Positions 23,865 through 37,342 of a DNA stretch of 64,000 bases are shown one piece after another (position 1 is the stretch's first letter; the number at the start of each line of letters is the position of its first letter). This stretch comes from Actinomadura graeca (GTDB taxonomy: Bacteria; Actinomycetota; Actinomycetes; Streptosporangiales; Streptosporangiaceae). A model generated the notes under the pieces. That model saw only the letters and a program-made list of their open reading frames with translations. It did not search any database and had not been told where the DNA came from. The stretch covers positions 5,890,001-5,954,000 of the forward strand of contig NZ_CP059572.1 of assembly GCF_019175365.1 (NCBI RefSeq), given 5' to 3'. Position numbers and translations under genes: made by a program.

Positions 23865-25165
23865 CCCTTGCTCGTCCCGGCGTCCGATCGGCCTGCCTTG
23901 TCGTGAAGACGACGGTATGCCCCCTGGACCCGCCGGACGGCCGGGTACCGCTCGGTCGCGCTGTGCACCGCCCGGTGGACCAGCGGCGTCGCGTCGCGGA
24001 CGAGCCGCCCGGTCAGCTCCAGCAGCTCCGCCGAGTCGTCCCGCAGCAGGCCCAGCCGGTCGCCCGGCGCCATCTGCGACCCGGGCGTGGACGCGGCGCG
24101 CCGCTCGGCGTCCAGGACGCGCAGCAGCAGCGCCGCGACGGCGTCGGTGCCGACGTCGGCCAGCTCAGCAGGGGACGCCTCGGCGGCCGGGACGTCCGCC
24201 GCCCCGGCCGCGGGGACCAGCTCGTAGAGGTCGCCGACCACGTGGTAACCGGCGGCGCGCAGGCCCTCGGCGGTCTCGACGGCCCGCTCGGTCGCCCAGC
24301 GCAGGCCGTCCGGCGGCAGCCCGATCCGGACCGGCGCCGGGCGCGCGGCCAGCACCTCCTGCGCGAGGTGGTGCTTGACCGACTCGTTGTAGACCTGCCA
24401 GCCGACCCCCTCGTCCAGCGCGGTGTTGAGCCGGAGCAGGAACCCGGTCTCGGCGAGCCCGAGCGATGGGTTCGCGAACGAGCGGGACAGGTCGTACTCG
24501 TCCGGGACGAGCCCGACGGCCGCGCAGAAACGCCGCCAGAGCAGGTCACGCGGCGCGCCCGGACGGGGCAGCGTGACGACGTGGACGCGCTCCGGCGGCA
24601 GCGCCGCGCCCCACCGCCCGAGCACGGCGACCGGATCCTGGAGCCCCCAGAACAGCCGCGCGGAGTCGAAGCTGCGCCAGTCCGTGCGCCGCAGCACCGC
24701 CACGAACTCGGCGAACGGGGTGCTGAACCGGTTCTTGACGTCCTCCTGCCAGTGCGCCGGGATCTGCCGGGCGAGGTCGCGCGCGGTGAACACCACATGG
24801 ACGTCGGCGAAGGAGAGGTCGTCCATGGCCCGCGCGACCTGGGCGGCCGTCGCGGGGGCGAACAGCTCCTGCGAGATGATCGCGTCGCCTGGCCACTCCC
24901 GGACGCGCTCCACGATGTCCCGCCACGAGCCCGGGACCGACGGGTCCGACGCGCCGCGGAAGAACGTCCCCCGCAGGTCGAAGGCGGCCCTGACGTGGTC
25001 GGCCTGGTCCGCGCCGGGGTAGAGGACGCCGTGCCCGCGCAGCCGGTCCCGGTTGTGCCACAGCACCTGCTGGAGATAGGTCGTGCCGCTCTTGGCCGCC
25101 CCGACGTGCAGATAGACCGCGGGACGCGCGTTCTGTGCCGTCCTGCCGGAATGGGGGGAGACCAC
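23861..25165 (-). CDS. PAPS-dependent sulfotransferase-like protein
   Basis: The 434-residue product has an intact PAPS 5'-phosphosulfate-binding loop at residues 22-32 (GAAKSGTTYLQ) and the downstream VVFTARDLARQ element that corresponds to the 3'-phosphate-binding strand. It would transfer sulfate from PAPS to a hydroxyl, presumably of a lipid or glycan. The GTG start is supported by AAGGA five bases upstream. It is the first gene of a three-gene, GTGA-coupled minus-strand operon (ST2, degenerate ST1, GlfT1-like) and lies back to back with glf across about 135 bases. Sulfation of a galactofuranose glycan is inference. Confidence 0.85.
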   Translation of the reverse strand: MVSPHSGRTAQNARPAVYLHVGAAKSGTTYLQQVLWHNRDRLRGHGVLYPGADQADHVRAAFDLRGTFFRGASDPSVPGSWRDIVERVREWPGDAIISQELFAPATAAQVARAMDDLSFADVHVVFTARDLARQIPAHWQEDVKNRFSTPFAEFVAVLRRTDWRSFDSARLFWGLQDPVAVLGRWGAALPPERVHVVTLPRPGAPRDLLWRRFCAAVGLVPDEYDLSRSFANPSLGLAETGFLLRLNTALDEGVGWQVYNESVKHHLAQEVLAARPAPVRIGLPPDGLRWATERAVETAEGLRAAGYHVVGDLYELVPAAGAADVPAAEASPAELADVGTDAVAALLLRVLDAERRAASTPGSQMAPGDRLGLLRDDSAELLELTGRLVRDATPLVHRAVHSATERYPAVRRVQGAYRRLHDKAGRSDAGTSKG

Positions 25166-25246
25166 CGCGATCCTTGGTTCTTGCGCCGGTACCGAACAAA
25201 CGCCGGGTATCTTAGCCCCATTCCCTACCAATAGACCGGCTGGTGA

Positions 25247-28640
<3,394 letters not shown>

Positions 28641-28644
<4 letters not shown>

Positions 28645-29510
28645 CGACGACGCCGATCCGTCCGGACGACCGGCTGCGCCCGCCGGGGGAGGACGGCGGG
28701 CTGCGGCAGACGCTCCGGAACAAGTACCTGCTGCGCCTGCTCGTGCGCCGGGAGCTGAGGGCGCGCTACAAGGGATCGCTGCTGGGCCTCGGCTGGTCCT
28801 ACGTACGACCGGCCGTGACGTTCTCGGTCTATTTCTACGTGGTCGGCGTCTTCCTGGGCCTGGACAGGCAGGTCGAGGACTTCCCGGTCTACCTTTTCTC
28901 CGGCATGGTCCTGATCAACCTGTTCACCGAGACGCTCCATTCCACGACCCGCTCGGTGACGGGGAACGGATCACTCGTCCGCAAGGTGTTCCTTCCGCGC
29001 GAGCTGTTCCCGACGGCGTCGGCGCTGGTGTCGCTGGTGCATTTCCTGCCCGGAATGATGATCTTGCTGGGCGGCGCGGTCGCCGCCGGATGGCGGCCCT
29101 CGCCGGGCGCCCTCGCCGCCGCCGCGCTCGGGTTCGCGATCATCGTGGTGCTCGGGCTCGGCCTCGGGCTGCTGTGCGCGGCCGTCAACGTCTTCTTCCG
29201 CGATCTGGAGCAGGTCGTCGACATCTCGGTCATCGTCATCACCTGGTCGGTGCCGATGATCTACCCGTGGACGCACGTCCGGACGCACGCGCCGGGCTGG
29301 GTCCTCGACCTGTACCTCGCCAACCCGCTGGTCAGCGCCGTCTCCCTGTTCCAGCGGGCGTTCTGGTACCCCGGGACGGACGGCTCCTTCGCCTTCCCAC
29401 CGGACCTGTACGCGCGCGCGGGCCTCTCGCTGGGCGTCAGCGTGCTGGTGTTCCTGGCCGGGCACGCGGCGTTCGGCCGCATGCAGCAGCGATTCGCGCA
29501 GGAGCTGTAG
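28641..29510 (+). CDS. ABC-2 type polysaccharide exporter permease (Wzm-like)
   Basis: The 289-residue product has six predicted membrane helices and the ABC-2 family features: a charged N-terminus (RRELRARYKGSLLGLGW) that contacts the ATPase, and a central VFFRDLEQVVDI loop. It pairs with the ATPase gene two bases downstream to flip or export lipid-linked glycan across the membrane. In mycobacteria the homologous pair next to glfT1 exports the galactan intermediate. The ATGA overlap with the GlfT2-like gene indicates tight co-expression. Confidence 0.94.
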
Positions 29511-29512
29511 CC

Positions 29513-30286
29513 GTGACCCCCTCGATCGTCATCGACTCCGTCACCAAGCACTTCACGCTCCGGCACGCGCGGTCGATCAAGGAGATGAGCGTCCGCGCGC
29601 TGCGGGGGCAGAGCCTGTCCGACCGGTTCCGGGCGCTGGACGGGGTGAGCCTGACGATCGGCCAGGGCGAGACCGTGGCGCTGATGGGGCTGAACGGATC
29701 GGGCAAGAGCACGCTGCTCAAGCTCATCTCCGGGGTCATGCGGCCGGACGAGGGCCGGGTCCTCGTCCGGGGCCGCGTCGCCGGGCTGATCGACGTGGGC
29801 GCCGGGCTGCACCCCGAGCTGACCGGTCGGGAGAACGTGCACCTCAACGGTGCGATCCTCGGCATGTCCCAGGCCGAGATCACGCGCAAGTTCGACGCGA
29901 TCGTGGAGTTCTCCGGCGTCGGCCGGTTCCTGGACGACCAGGTGAAGTTCTACTCCTCGGGCATGTTCATGCGGCTGGCGTTCTCGATCGCCGCGCACAC
30001 CGAGCCGGACGTGTTCCTCATCGACGAGGTGCTGGCCGTCGGCGACCCGCCGTTCCGCGAGAAGTGCCTGGAGCGCATCCGGGAGCTGCGCGGCGAGGGC
30101 CGCACCATGGTCATCGTCGCGCACGACATCCAGATGCTCGTCGGGCTCTGCGACCGGGGCGTGACCATGCGCCAGGGCCGGGTCGCCTTTGACGGGCCCA
30201 CGGCCGAGGCAGGGCGGCTCGTCCGGGAGGACCGGCAGGCCCGCCGCGCCGCGGCCGCACTCCCCGACGCCGGGACGCCCTTGTGA
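29513..30286 (+). CDS. ABC polysaccharide exporter ATPase (Wzt-like)
   Basis: The 257-residue product is a complete nucleotide-binding subunit, with Walker A GLNGSGKST, the variant signature YSSGMFMRLAFS, Walker B VFLIDEVLAVGD and the H-loop VAHD. As in other short Wzt proteins, no extra C-terminal carbohydrate-binding domain is present. Recognition of chain-terminal modifications is therefore unlikely. It energises the permease encoded two bases upstream. The GTG start at 29513 immediately follows the permease stop. Confidence 0.94.
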   Translation: MTPSIVIDSVTKHFTLRHARSIKEMSVRALRGQSLSDRFRALDGVSLTIGQGETVALMGLNGSGKSTLLKLISGVMRPDEGRVLVRGRVAGLIDVGAGLHPELTGRENVHLNGAILGMSQAEITRKFDAIVEFSGVGRFLDDQVKFYSSGMFMRLAFSIAAHTEPDVFLIDEVLAVGDPPFREKCLERIRELRGEGRTMVIVAHDIQMLVGLCDRGVTMRQGRVAFDGPTAEAGRLVREDRQARRAAAALPDAGTPL

Positions 30287-30424
30287 ATTCCCGGCGGGAA
30301 GTGCCCGCGGAACAAAGCACGCGGAACAAAGCGCGCGGATTCCGATATGGGCTTGGATAAGGTGTCCCGAACCGCGGCGGGCGGACCGCGGGCGCAGGTC
30401 CGATTCCGGAAAAGGGGTGCGGCG

Positions 30425-33100
30425 TTGACCACGCAGGAGAGCGGGAGCCCGCTGCTCGACAAGGTCCATCGCATCATCGCCGACCGGGCGTGCGCCGTCC
30501 TTTCCCTGGACGTCTTCGACACCGTTCTCTGGCGCCGCGTCCCGCGCCCCCCGGACGCGTTCGGCCTGCTCGGAGCCCGGCTGCGCGCCGCGGGGCTGTG
30601 CCCGGCCTGGGTCACCGACGCCACGTTCCGGCGGCTGCGCATCGCCGCCGAGGACGCCGCCCGCGGCGGCCGCGACACCCTCGGCACCGAGGTCTCGCTG
30701 TCCGACATCTGGCGGGCCATGCCCGGCGGGATCTTCGGGTCCGCGCCGCTGGAGCAGCTCGTCGGCGAGGAGGTGGCGCTGGAACGCGAGCTGACCGTCG
30801 TGGACCTCGACATCGCCGAGGTCGTGCAGGCCGCCCGCAAGCAGGACGTCACCATCGTCCTGGTATCCGACACCTACTTCACCGAGGACCAGCTCTCCCA
30901 CCTCCTCGACCGCCCCGAGCTGGGCGCCCTCCAGGACGCCCGCGTCTTCCGCTCCCTCCGGCACGGCACCGCCAAGGCGTCCGGCCTCTGGGAGATCGTG
31001 CTGCGCGACCTGGGGCTGAGCCCCGAGCAGATCGTGCACGTCGGCGACCACCCGGTCGCCGACGACGAGGTACCGGCGGAACTGGGCGTCCGCACCGTCC
31101 ACTACCGCAGGCTCGACGACGAGTACCGGGACGTCCTGCGCCGCGAGCGCGAGCCCCTCACCTACTCCGGCGACCACGCCCCTGACCTGCACGAGCGGCA
31201 CGGCGACTTCGGCCTCACCAGCCTGCGAGCCAAGGCCGTCCACTCCGGTGTGCCGTACTCGACCACGGCGCTGGACGTGGCGTGGCGGTACGGCGCCGGG
31301 GTGCTTGGACCGGTCCTGACCGGGTTCGCCGAATGGGCGGCCCAGCGCGCGCACGAGTCCGGCACGCGCGTCCTGTGGTGCACGATGCGCGAAGGCGAGC
31401 TGCTGTCCCGGCTGATCAACGAGGCGGCGCGGGCGCGCGGGCTCGACGTCGAGGCCCGGCCGGTCTGGCTGTCGCGGTTCGTGACGTCCCTCGCCGGGCT
31501 GGACGCGCACGACACCGACGCCGTCCACGCGTTCCTCCGCACCGGCTACCGGCTGACCGTCCGGCAGGCGCTGGAGGTCCTGGAGCTCCAGCCCGGCGAC
31601 GTGCCCGGCCTCGCCGCCGAGCTGGACACCGTCATCGACAACGGCGACATCGCCGACCGCGTCAGCAGCGCGCTGACCGAGACGCCGCACCTGTGCAACC
31701 GGCTCGCCGTCACCGTCACCGCCGCCCGCGAACGGCTGATCAAGGCGCTGCGCGACGCCGGCGCGCTCGACGGGCCCGGCCTGACTCTCGTCGACCTCGG
31801 CTGGGGCGGGACGATCCAGCTGCAGCTCGCCCGCGCCCTGGACATCGCCCGGATCGACATCGCCCCCGCCGGGCTCTACCTCGCCACCGACCGCCGCGCC
31901 GAGCGGGTGTACCTGGCCGGGCTCCGCGCCGAGGGCTACCTCGCGCAGGCCGGGCATCCCGCGCACGTCGCCGCGACCGTCACCCGCAGCCCCGAGATCG
32001 TCGAGCAGTGCGTCAACGCGCTGTGCGGATCCCTGATCGGCTTCACCGAGGAGGCCGCGCCGATCCTCGGCGACACCGCCGACACCCCGTCGCAGAACGC
32101 CGAGCGCCGGACCGTCCAGGACGGCGTCCTCGCCTTCCAGCGCCTCTGGAACCGGTACGTGACCGCCGCGGAAGGGGCCCCGGAGGGCCCCTGGCCGAGC
32201 CTCGCCGCGCCCGGTCCCGCGCGGGACCGGCTGGCCAGGATCCTCGTCGCGGCGCTGGAGTCGCCGACCCCCGACGAGGCCGCCGTCTTCGGCAACTGGG
32301 TGCACGAGGACAACTACGGCTCCGCGATGGTCACCACGCTGCTGCCGGGGGACCTCAAGCCCGCCGTCCCGTACCTGTCGCCGGGCGACCTCGGCGACCT
32401 GCACATGCGCGACTCGTTCTGGCCGGGGCTGATCGCCGCGTCCGACACCGGGCTCGGCGCCATGGCGCGGGCGATCACCGCGGGCGCCATCGACGCCGAG
32501 GCGTTCGACCCGGCCGGCGAGCCCTATGACAGCAGGCTGCGGTACCGGACGTCGGACGACCGGTGGCACGAGCCCCTCCGGCGCCGCGTCCGCATCAACC
32601 ACAACGGCCTGTCGTTCGCCCGCTTCCGGTTCGAGCACCACGACACGATCGACATCTCCATCGCGATCCCCGGGCGCCCCGCGATCGTCCGCGTCGACTG
32701 GATCGAGGCCGAGGTCATCGCCGGGGGCCGCCGCCGCACCGAGCCGCTGCGCTGGGACAAGCCCGAGGACTTCGTCGGCCTGCACTACGCCGACTGCCGC
32801 TACCTCGGCGGCAACCTGATGGAGTTCGACACCCCCTACGCGGCGGTGTGGCTGCCGCTCGCCCGCCGCGCCGGGGTGCCGGTCGTCTCGTCCGCGCAGG
32901 TCACCGTCGCGTTCGCGATGCTGCCGCAGACGATGACCGGGATGGCGCCGCGGATGCCGGTCGACAGGCGCGCCGAGCGGTCCGCACGCGCGGCGCGCCT
33001 CACCGAACGGCTCCGCCAGGAGTACCGGACCGCGGGCGTCAAGGGCGTCGCCGCCGGCGCCGGACGAGTGGCCAGGAGGAAGCTCGGCGATGGCTCGTGA
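30425..33100 (+). CDS. large HAD-superfamily protein with unknown C-terminal region
   Basis: From the TTG start the product has 891 residues. Residues about 20-230 form a HAD hydrolase-like domain with SLDVFDT (nucleophile D29, D32), VLVSDTYFT and HVGDHPVADD, so all core motifs are retained. The region after about 250 contains a second alpha/beta module (LWCTMREGELL, LVDLGWGGTIQ) seen in long HAD-like proteins of surface-polysaccharide loci. The last about 200 residues are beta-rich. The substrate is unknown; a glycan or lipid phosphate is possible. TTG 30425 is preferred because AAAAGGGG lies seven bases upstream; ATG 30347 lacks such a site. Confidence 0.8.
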   Translation: MTTQESGSPLLDKVHRIIADRACAVLSLDVFDTVLWRRVPRPPDAFGLLGARLRAAGLCPAWVTDATFRRLRIAAEDAARGGRDTLGTEVSLSDIWRAMPGGIFGSAPLEQLVGEEVALERELTVVDLDIAEVVQAARKQDVTIVLVSDTYFTEDQLSHLLDRPELGALQDARVFRSLRHGTAKASGLWEIVLRDLGLSPEQIVHVGDHPVADDEVPAELGVRTVHYRRLDDEYRDVLRREREPLTYSGDHAPDLHERHGDFGLTSLRAKAVHSGVPYSTTALDVAWRYGAGVLGPVLTGFAEWAAQRAHESGTRVLWCTMREGELLSRLINEAARARGLDVEARPVWLSRFVTSLAGLDAHDTDAVHAFLRTGYRLTVRQALEVLELQPGDVPGLAAELDTVIDNGDIADRVSSALTETPHLCNRLAVTVTAARERLIKALRDAGALDGPGLTLVDLGWGGTIQLQLARALDIARIDIAPAGLYLATDRRAERVYLAGLRAEGYLAQAGHPAHVAATVTRSPEIVEQCVNALCGSLIGFTEEAAPILGDTADTPSQNAERRTVQDGVLAFQRLWNRYVTAAEGAPEGPWPSLAAPGPARDRLARILVAALESPTPDEAAVFGNWVHEDNYGSAMVTTLLPGDLKPAVPYLSPGDLGDLHMRDSFWPGLIAASDTGLGAMARAITAGAIDAEAFDPAGEPYDSRLRYRTSDDRWHEPLRRRVRINHNGLSFARFRFEHHDTIDISIAIPGRPAIVRVDWIEAEVIAGGRRRTEPLRWDKPEDFVGLHYADCRYLGGNLMEFDTPYAAVWLPLARRAGVPVVSSAQVTVAFAMLPQTMTGMAPRMPVDRRAERSARAARLTERLRQEYRTAGVKGVAAGAGRVARRKLGDGS

Positions 33101-34955
33101 ACGTCAGGACCGCACCCGCATGACCGGGACGCGCGAGGATCCGCACGCGCAGGCGCGGGCGGCGCGCGGGCTGCCGCTGCTGGTGCACTCGATGTCGGCG
33201 TTCCGGGAACTGTTCGAGACGATCGCCCGGTCCCGCGAGATCCGCGTGGTCGTCGAGGTCGGCGTCGAGTCCGGGCAGGTCAGCTCGCTGTACGCCGACC
33301 TCGGTGCCACCGTGCACTGCGTCGAGCCTGACCCGGACGAGGACCTGCGCGCCGTCCTCGCCGCCGACCCCCGGCTGAACCTCGTCGAGGGCCGCTCCCC
33401 GGACGTGCTCGGCGACCTCCCGGCCGCCGACCTGTACGTCCTCGACGGCGACCACAACTACGCGGTCGTCCGCGCGGAACTCGCCTGGATCATGGAGAAC
33501 GCGCCGGACGCCGTGGTCGTCCTGCACGACGTGCTGTGGCCCTGCGGGCGCCGCGACTTCTACTACCAGCCGTCCCCCCTGCCGCCCGGGGACACCCACC
33601 CCGACGCGCCCGAGGACGGCCCCACCGTCTGGCACGACGACCTCACCCCCGCCGGGTTCGTCGGCGGCGGCGCGTTCACCGCCGCACGGCACGCGGGCGG
33701 CGAGCGCAACGGTGTCCTCACCGCGATCGAGGACGCCCTCGCGGAGGCGGACGGCGGCGGCTGGCGGTTCGAGATCGTCCCGGCCGTCTTCGGGTTCGGC
33801 GTCCTGGCCCGGACGGACGTGCCCGGCACCGTCGGGATGTTCGAGGCGCTGCGTCCCCACACCTCGTCCGGCCTGCTCGCGACCCTGGAGAACAACCGGA
33901 TCGCGCTGTACACCCGCGTCCTGCAACTCCAGTACGAGGCGCTCGCCCGCGCCGAGGACGCGAACCGGCTGGCCGAGACCGTCAGGGCGCAGCAGGAGGA
34001 GATCGAGCGCCTCCGCGCGGACCGCGCCGACGGCACACGCGACGAACCGGCAAGGAGTCCCGCAGTGACCGGCTTCATCGAGAGCGTCGCCATGCACGAC
34101 GAGAGGTGGGGCACCTTCCTCGAACCCGACCCCGGCCTGCCCGGCGTCGAGAACCCGCACGACGTCCTCGGCATCCAGATCCTCGGCGGGCACCACGCCG
34201 ACCTGGGAGCCTTCGCCGGGCGGAACGCGGTGTTCGACCGCATCGCCGCCCGGACCGAGGGCGTGGGCCTCGCCTATGAGGACCAGTGCAGCGCCCAGCA
34301 CTACTTCGACGTCTTCTGCTGCGTCGAGCGCGAGCACCGGGAGCTGACCCGCGTCGTCGACGTCGGCGTCTTCATGGGCGGCTCGTCCGCCGTGCTCGCC
34401 GGCTGCGTCGAGCCGATGGGCCTGGAGCTCGACCTCGTCGACGCCAACCCCGCCTACCTCCAGTTCGCCCGCGAGCGGGTCCGGCGCATCTTCCCGGGCG
34501 CGATGCCGCGCGTGCGGATGTTCTTCGGGGACCTGCCGACGTACGTCCGTACGGTCCTGCTGGCCGAGGAGGGCACCCGCGCGCTGGTCCACCACGATGG
34601 CGCCCACGACTTCCCCCAGGTCGTCAAGGACCTCAGCTCGCTGTACTTCGCCCGGGACCGGGTGCACGGCGTCGCGCTCCAGGACACCCACCTGCGCGGC
34701 AACATCGAGCACTGCAACTTCGTGGACGCCGCCGTGCACGCGATGTTCGGCGTGGACGTGAAGTACGAGCCTCTCGGCGCCCGCTACCCCGCGGGCACGC
34801 CGGTGACGCGGCCCAACCAGTGGGACGGCAACTACTTCCTCGCCGACACACCGGAGGGTATGTACATCCCGTTCGACAGCGTGGAGTGGGGATATCCCCA
34901 CCCGACGATGAAGATCGAGGCGTTCCTGCCGGTGAAAGCGGCCCCGGCACGCTGA
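33090..34955 (+). CDS. tandem class I methyltransferase fusion
   Basis: The 621-residue product contains two SAM-dependent methyltransferase-like domains. The first, about residues 20-260, has VVVEVGVESGQ, VHCVEPDP and LYVLDGDHNY, resembling the Methyltransf_24 group. A coiled-coil-like linker follows (about 275-320, with RAQQEEIERLRADRA). The second, about 326-620, has VVDVGVFMGGSSAVLAG and LDLVDANP. An in-frame GTG at 34065 is preceded by AAGGAG at a seven-base distance, so the second domain might also be made alone. The ATG overlaps the HAD gene end by 11 bases. Likely role: methylation of the surface glycan or its carrier. Confidence 0.85.
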   Translation: MARERQDRTRMTGTREDPHAQARAARGLPLLVHSMSAFRELFETIARSREIRVVVEVGVESGQVSSLYADLGATVHCVEPDPDEDLRAVLAADPRLNLVEGRSPDVLGDLPAADLYVLDGDHNYAVVRAELAWIMENAPDAVVVLHDVLWPCGRRDFYYQPSPLPPGDTHPDAPEDGPTVWHDDLTPAGFVGGGAFTAARHAGGERNGVLTAIEDALAEADGGGWRFEIVPAVFGFGVLARTDVPGTVGMFEALRPHTSSGLLATLENNRIALYTRVLQLQYEALARAEDANRLAETVRAQQEEIERLRADRADGTRDEPARSPAVTGFIESVAMHDERWGTFLEPDPGLPGVENPHDVLGIQILGGHHADLGAFAGRNAVFDRIAARTEGVGLAYEDQCSAQHYFDVFCCVEREHRELTRVVDVGVFMGGSSAVLAGCVEPMGLELDLVDANPAYLQFARERVRRIFPGAMPRVRMFFGDLPTYVRTVLLAEEGTRALVHHDGAHDFPQVVKDLSSLYFARDRVHGVALQDTHLRGNIEHCNFVDAAVHAMFGVDVKYEPLGARYPAGTPVTRPNQWDGNYFLADTPEGMYIPFDSVEWGYPHPTMKIEAFLPVKAAPAR

Positions 34956-35183
34956 ACGAGATGGCCGGATCCGGCCACGCCTCCGGACGCCCGTGCCCGA
35001 TCTTTCCCGCAGGTTGACGTGGTGACCGGATTCACGGGGCGTCTTGGTCATCATCGTCCCTGTTAGGCGAACCGGACGCGGAAACCCATCAATCTCTTTA
35101 CTCTGTGTCTGGTAAGAAACCAACCCAGGCAACCAACCCCCAGGCGTTCCCCCTCATCCCGTAACACCCAGGGGTCTCTCGAC

Positions 35184-37238
35184 GTGAAGGACAGGGCGAG
35201 CGGGTCCGCGATGGCGAGGCTCACACAGGCCGACCGCGTCTACGTGGGCTGGCGCTACGCGCAGGTGCACCCGGATCCGGGACCGCCGCCCGGCCTGCCC
35301 GAGCAGGCCGAGCGGACGGCGGCGCCGCCGCCCTCCCGGCGGCCGGGCGAGCACATGGCGGCCCGCCCGCTGCGCATCGCCGCCGGCGGCACGGTCGTCG
35401 GGGTCGTGCTGTTCCTCGTCTGCGGCCTGGCCGGCGTCCTGCCGTGGGCGTTCGCCGGCGTCGCGCTCCTGGCCTGCGCCGTCATCCTCGGCATCACCGG
35501 CGGCGCCCTCTGGCGCGACGAGCGGGGCGTCCGCGAGCGGCTGGCCGCCGAGCGCGAGCGCACCGAGCGGGACCGCGCCGCCCGCGACCGCGAGCGCGCG
35601 GAGGCCGAGCGGGCCTACGACGAGGCCCGCGCCGAGTGGGAGCGCCGCCACGCCGCCTACGAGAGCCAGCGCGAGTGGTACCCCGTCGCCGTCCCGCCCG
35701 GCGTCGACCGCGTCGACGTCGTCGGCGGCACGCTCGCCGGATGGTCGGCCGCCGTCACCACCATGGGCGCCGCGCGCCTCGCCGTGGGCGCCCGGCTCAC
35801 CGTCATCGACCTGTCCGAGGGCGCGGTCGCGCACGACCTGCTCCGCCTCGCCGCCGACCGCGGCGACGACCCCCTGGTGTGGGTGCTGCCCGCCGACCTG
35901 CCCCGCCTGGACGTCACCCGCGGCCTGAACACCGAGGCCCTCGCGGACGTGCTGTCCCTGGTGGTCAGCGCGGGCGAGGAGCACGGCGGCACCCGCGACC
36001 TGTCGTTCGACAATTCGATCCTGGAACGGCTCATCGAGGTGCTCGGCCCGGACGCGACGATCCCGCGCATCACCGCGGCGCTGCGCGTCCTCGCCCAGGT
36101 CGGCGACCCCCGCGACGACCTGCGCAAGGGCCTGCTCACCGACGAGCAGCACGAGCGCATCACCACCCTGTTCGGCCGCGACGCCACCGACCGCATCGTG
36201 GTCCGCCGCGCCTGGGCGCTGGAGGCGCAGCTCCGCAAGCTGGAGAAGCTCGCCACCGAGCAGGTGCGGCTCCCGCCGTCCCGGCTGCACGTCGTCTCCA
36301 TGGACCGCCGCGCGGGCGTCCTGACCAACCGGGTCCTCGGCACGTACGTCACCACGGCGCTGACCCACCGCATCCGCGAGGCGCCGCCCGGCGGCCACTG
36401 GGACCACACCCTGTTCCTCTGCGGCGCCGAGAAGCTGCGCGGCGACGTCCTGGACCGGCTCATCGACGCCTGCGAGGCCGCCAGGACCGGCCTGGTCCTG
36501 ATGTACCGGTCCATCCCGCAGCACGTCCGCGAGCGGCTCGGCCGGCGCGGCCACGCCGCCGTCGGCTTCATGCGCCTCGGCAACCCCGAGGACGCCCGCG
36601 TCGCCGCCGAGCACATCGGCGCCGACCAGCGCCTGCTCGTCGCCGAGATCACCGACTCCGCGGGCGAGACCCTCTTCGACGTCGCGGGGGAGACCTACGC
36701 CAGCACCGTCGCCTACGCGCGGCAGCGCGGCGACGGCCTCACCGACCCCGCCTGGTCGCCGCTGCCCGCCCCCGCCGCCGACGACACCGCGCTGGTCGAG
36801 GGCATCAGCTCCGCGACGGCCTGGGGCCGCACCGTCAGCGCGCGGCACGCCGAGCGGCAGCGCTTCCGCGAGCTGCTCGTCGAGCCGCCGCAGCTCCAGG
36901 AGCTGCCGCCGACCGCCATGGTCTTCACCCACTCCGGCGCCACCGGCCGCCGCATCCTCCTCGTGGACGCCAACCCGGGGATCATCACGCTGCCGACCGC
37001 GCACTCGATGGAGTTCGAGGAGTACATCCGCGAACAGCAGCTCCAGGACGAGACCCCCGCGCCGGACCCGGACGCCCCGCCCTCGCCAGGCCCGGACTCC
37101 GCCCCGCCGCCCGCGCGGCCGCCGTTCACCGAGGCCCCGCGTCCCCGGCACGCCCTGCCCCGCGGCGCGGGCACCCGCGGGCCGCGCATCGTCCCGCCGC
37201 TGAAGCCCAACGGCCGCCACAAGGCCGGACCTCCCTAG
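35184..37238 (+). CDS. membrane protein, possible pseudo-ATPase partner of the HerA-like ATPase
   Basis: The 684-residue product has two membrane helices at about residues 67-110, a long charged coiled coil (about 112-165, rich in RERTERDRAAR) and a soluble alpha/beta domain. That domain begins with VVGGTLAGWSAA, which sits where a P-loop would be but lacks the GK(S/T). It also contains HTLFLCGAEKL, which resembles a Walker B strand of VirD4/TraG-type ATPases without the acidic pair. I infer a degenerate ATPase. The C-terminal tail is Pro-rich. The next gene starts 104 bases downstream and encodes an active-looking HerA-like ATPase. The GTG start follows TCTCTCGAC, a weak site. Confidence 0.7.
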   Translation: MKDRASGSAMARLTQADRVYVGWRYAQVHPDPGPPPGLPEQAERTAAPPPSRRPGEHMAARPLRIAAGGTVVGVVLFLVCGLAGVLPWAFAGVALLACAVILGITGGALWRDERGVRERLAAERERTERDRAARDRERAEAERAYDEARAEWERRHAAYESQREWYPVAVPPGVDRVDVVGGTLAGWSAAVTTMGAARLAVGARLTVIDLSEGAVAHDLLRLAADRGDDPLVWVLPADLPRLDVTRGLNTEALADVLSLVVSAGEEHGGTRDLSFDNSILERLIEVLGPDATIPRITAALRVLAQVGDPRDDLRKGLLTDEQHERITTLFGRDATDRIVVRRAWALEAQLRKLEKLATEQVRLPPSRLHVVSMDRRAGVLTNRVLGTYVTTALTHRIREAPPGGHWDHTLFLCGAEKLRGDVLDRLIDACEAARTGLVLMYRSIPQHVRERLGRRGHAAVGFMRLGNPEDARVAAEHIGADQRLLVAEITDSAGETLFDVAGETYASTVAYARQRGDGLTDPAWSPLPAPAADDTALVEGISSATAWGRTVSARHAERQRFRELLVEPPQLQELPPTAMVFTHSGATGRRILLVDANPGIITLPTAHSMEFEEYIREQQLQDETPAPDPDAPPSPGPDSAPPPARPPFTEAPRPRHALPRGAGTRGPRIVPPLKPNGRHKAGPP

Positions 37239-37342
37239 CGCGCGCCTCCGTGACCGTCCGGCCGTAGCGGGTCACATCCCGATGGACCCGCCTTGCCGGA
37301 GCGGTGGCGCGGCACCGCCCGGCGCGTAAGGATGCTGGGGTG

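Noticed and set aside
29261..32785. 1174-residue minus-strand open frame
   Set aside because: It lies opposite the Wzm, Wzt and HAD genes, and its translation is dominated by Gly, Arg, Val and Asp as expected for a GC-rich shadow frame.
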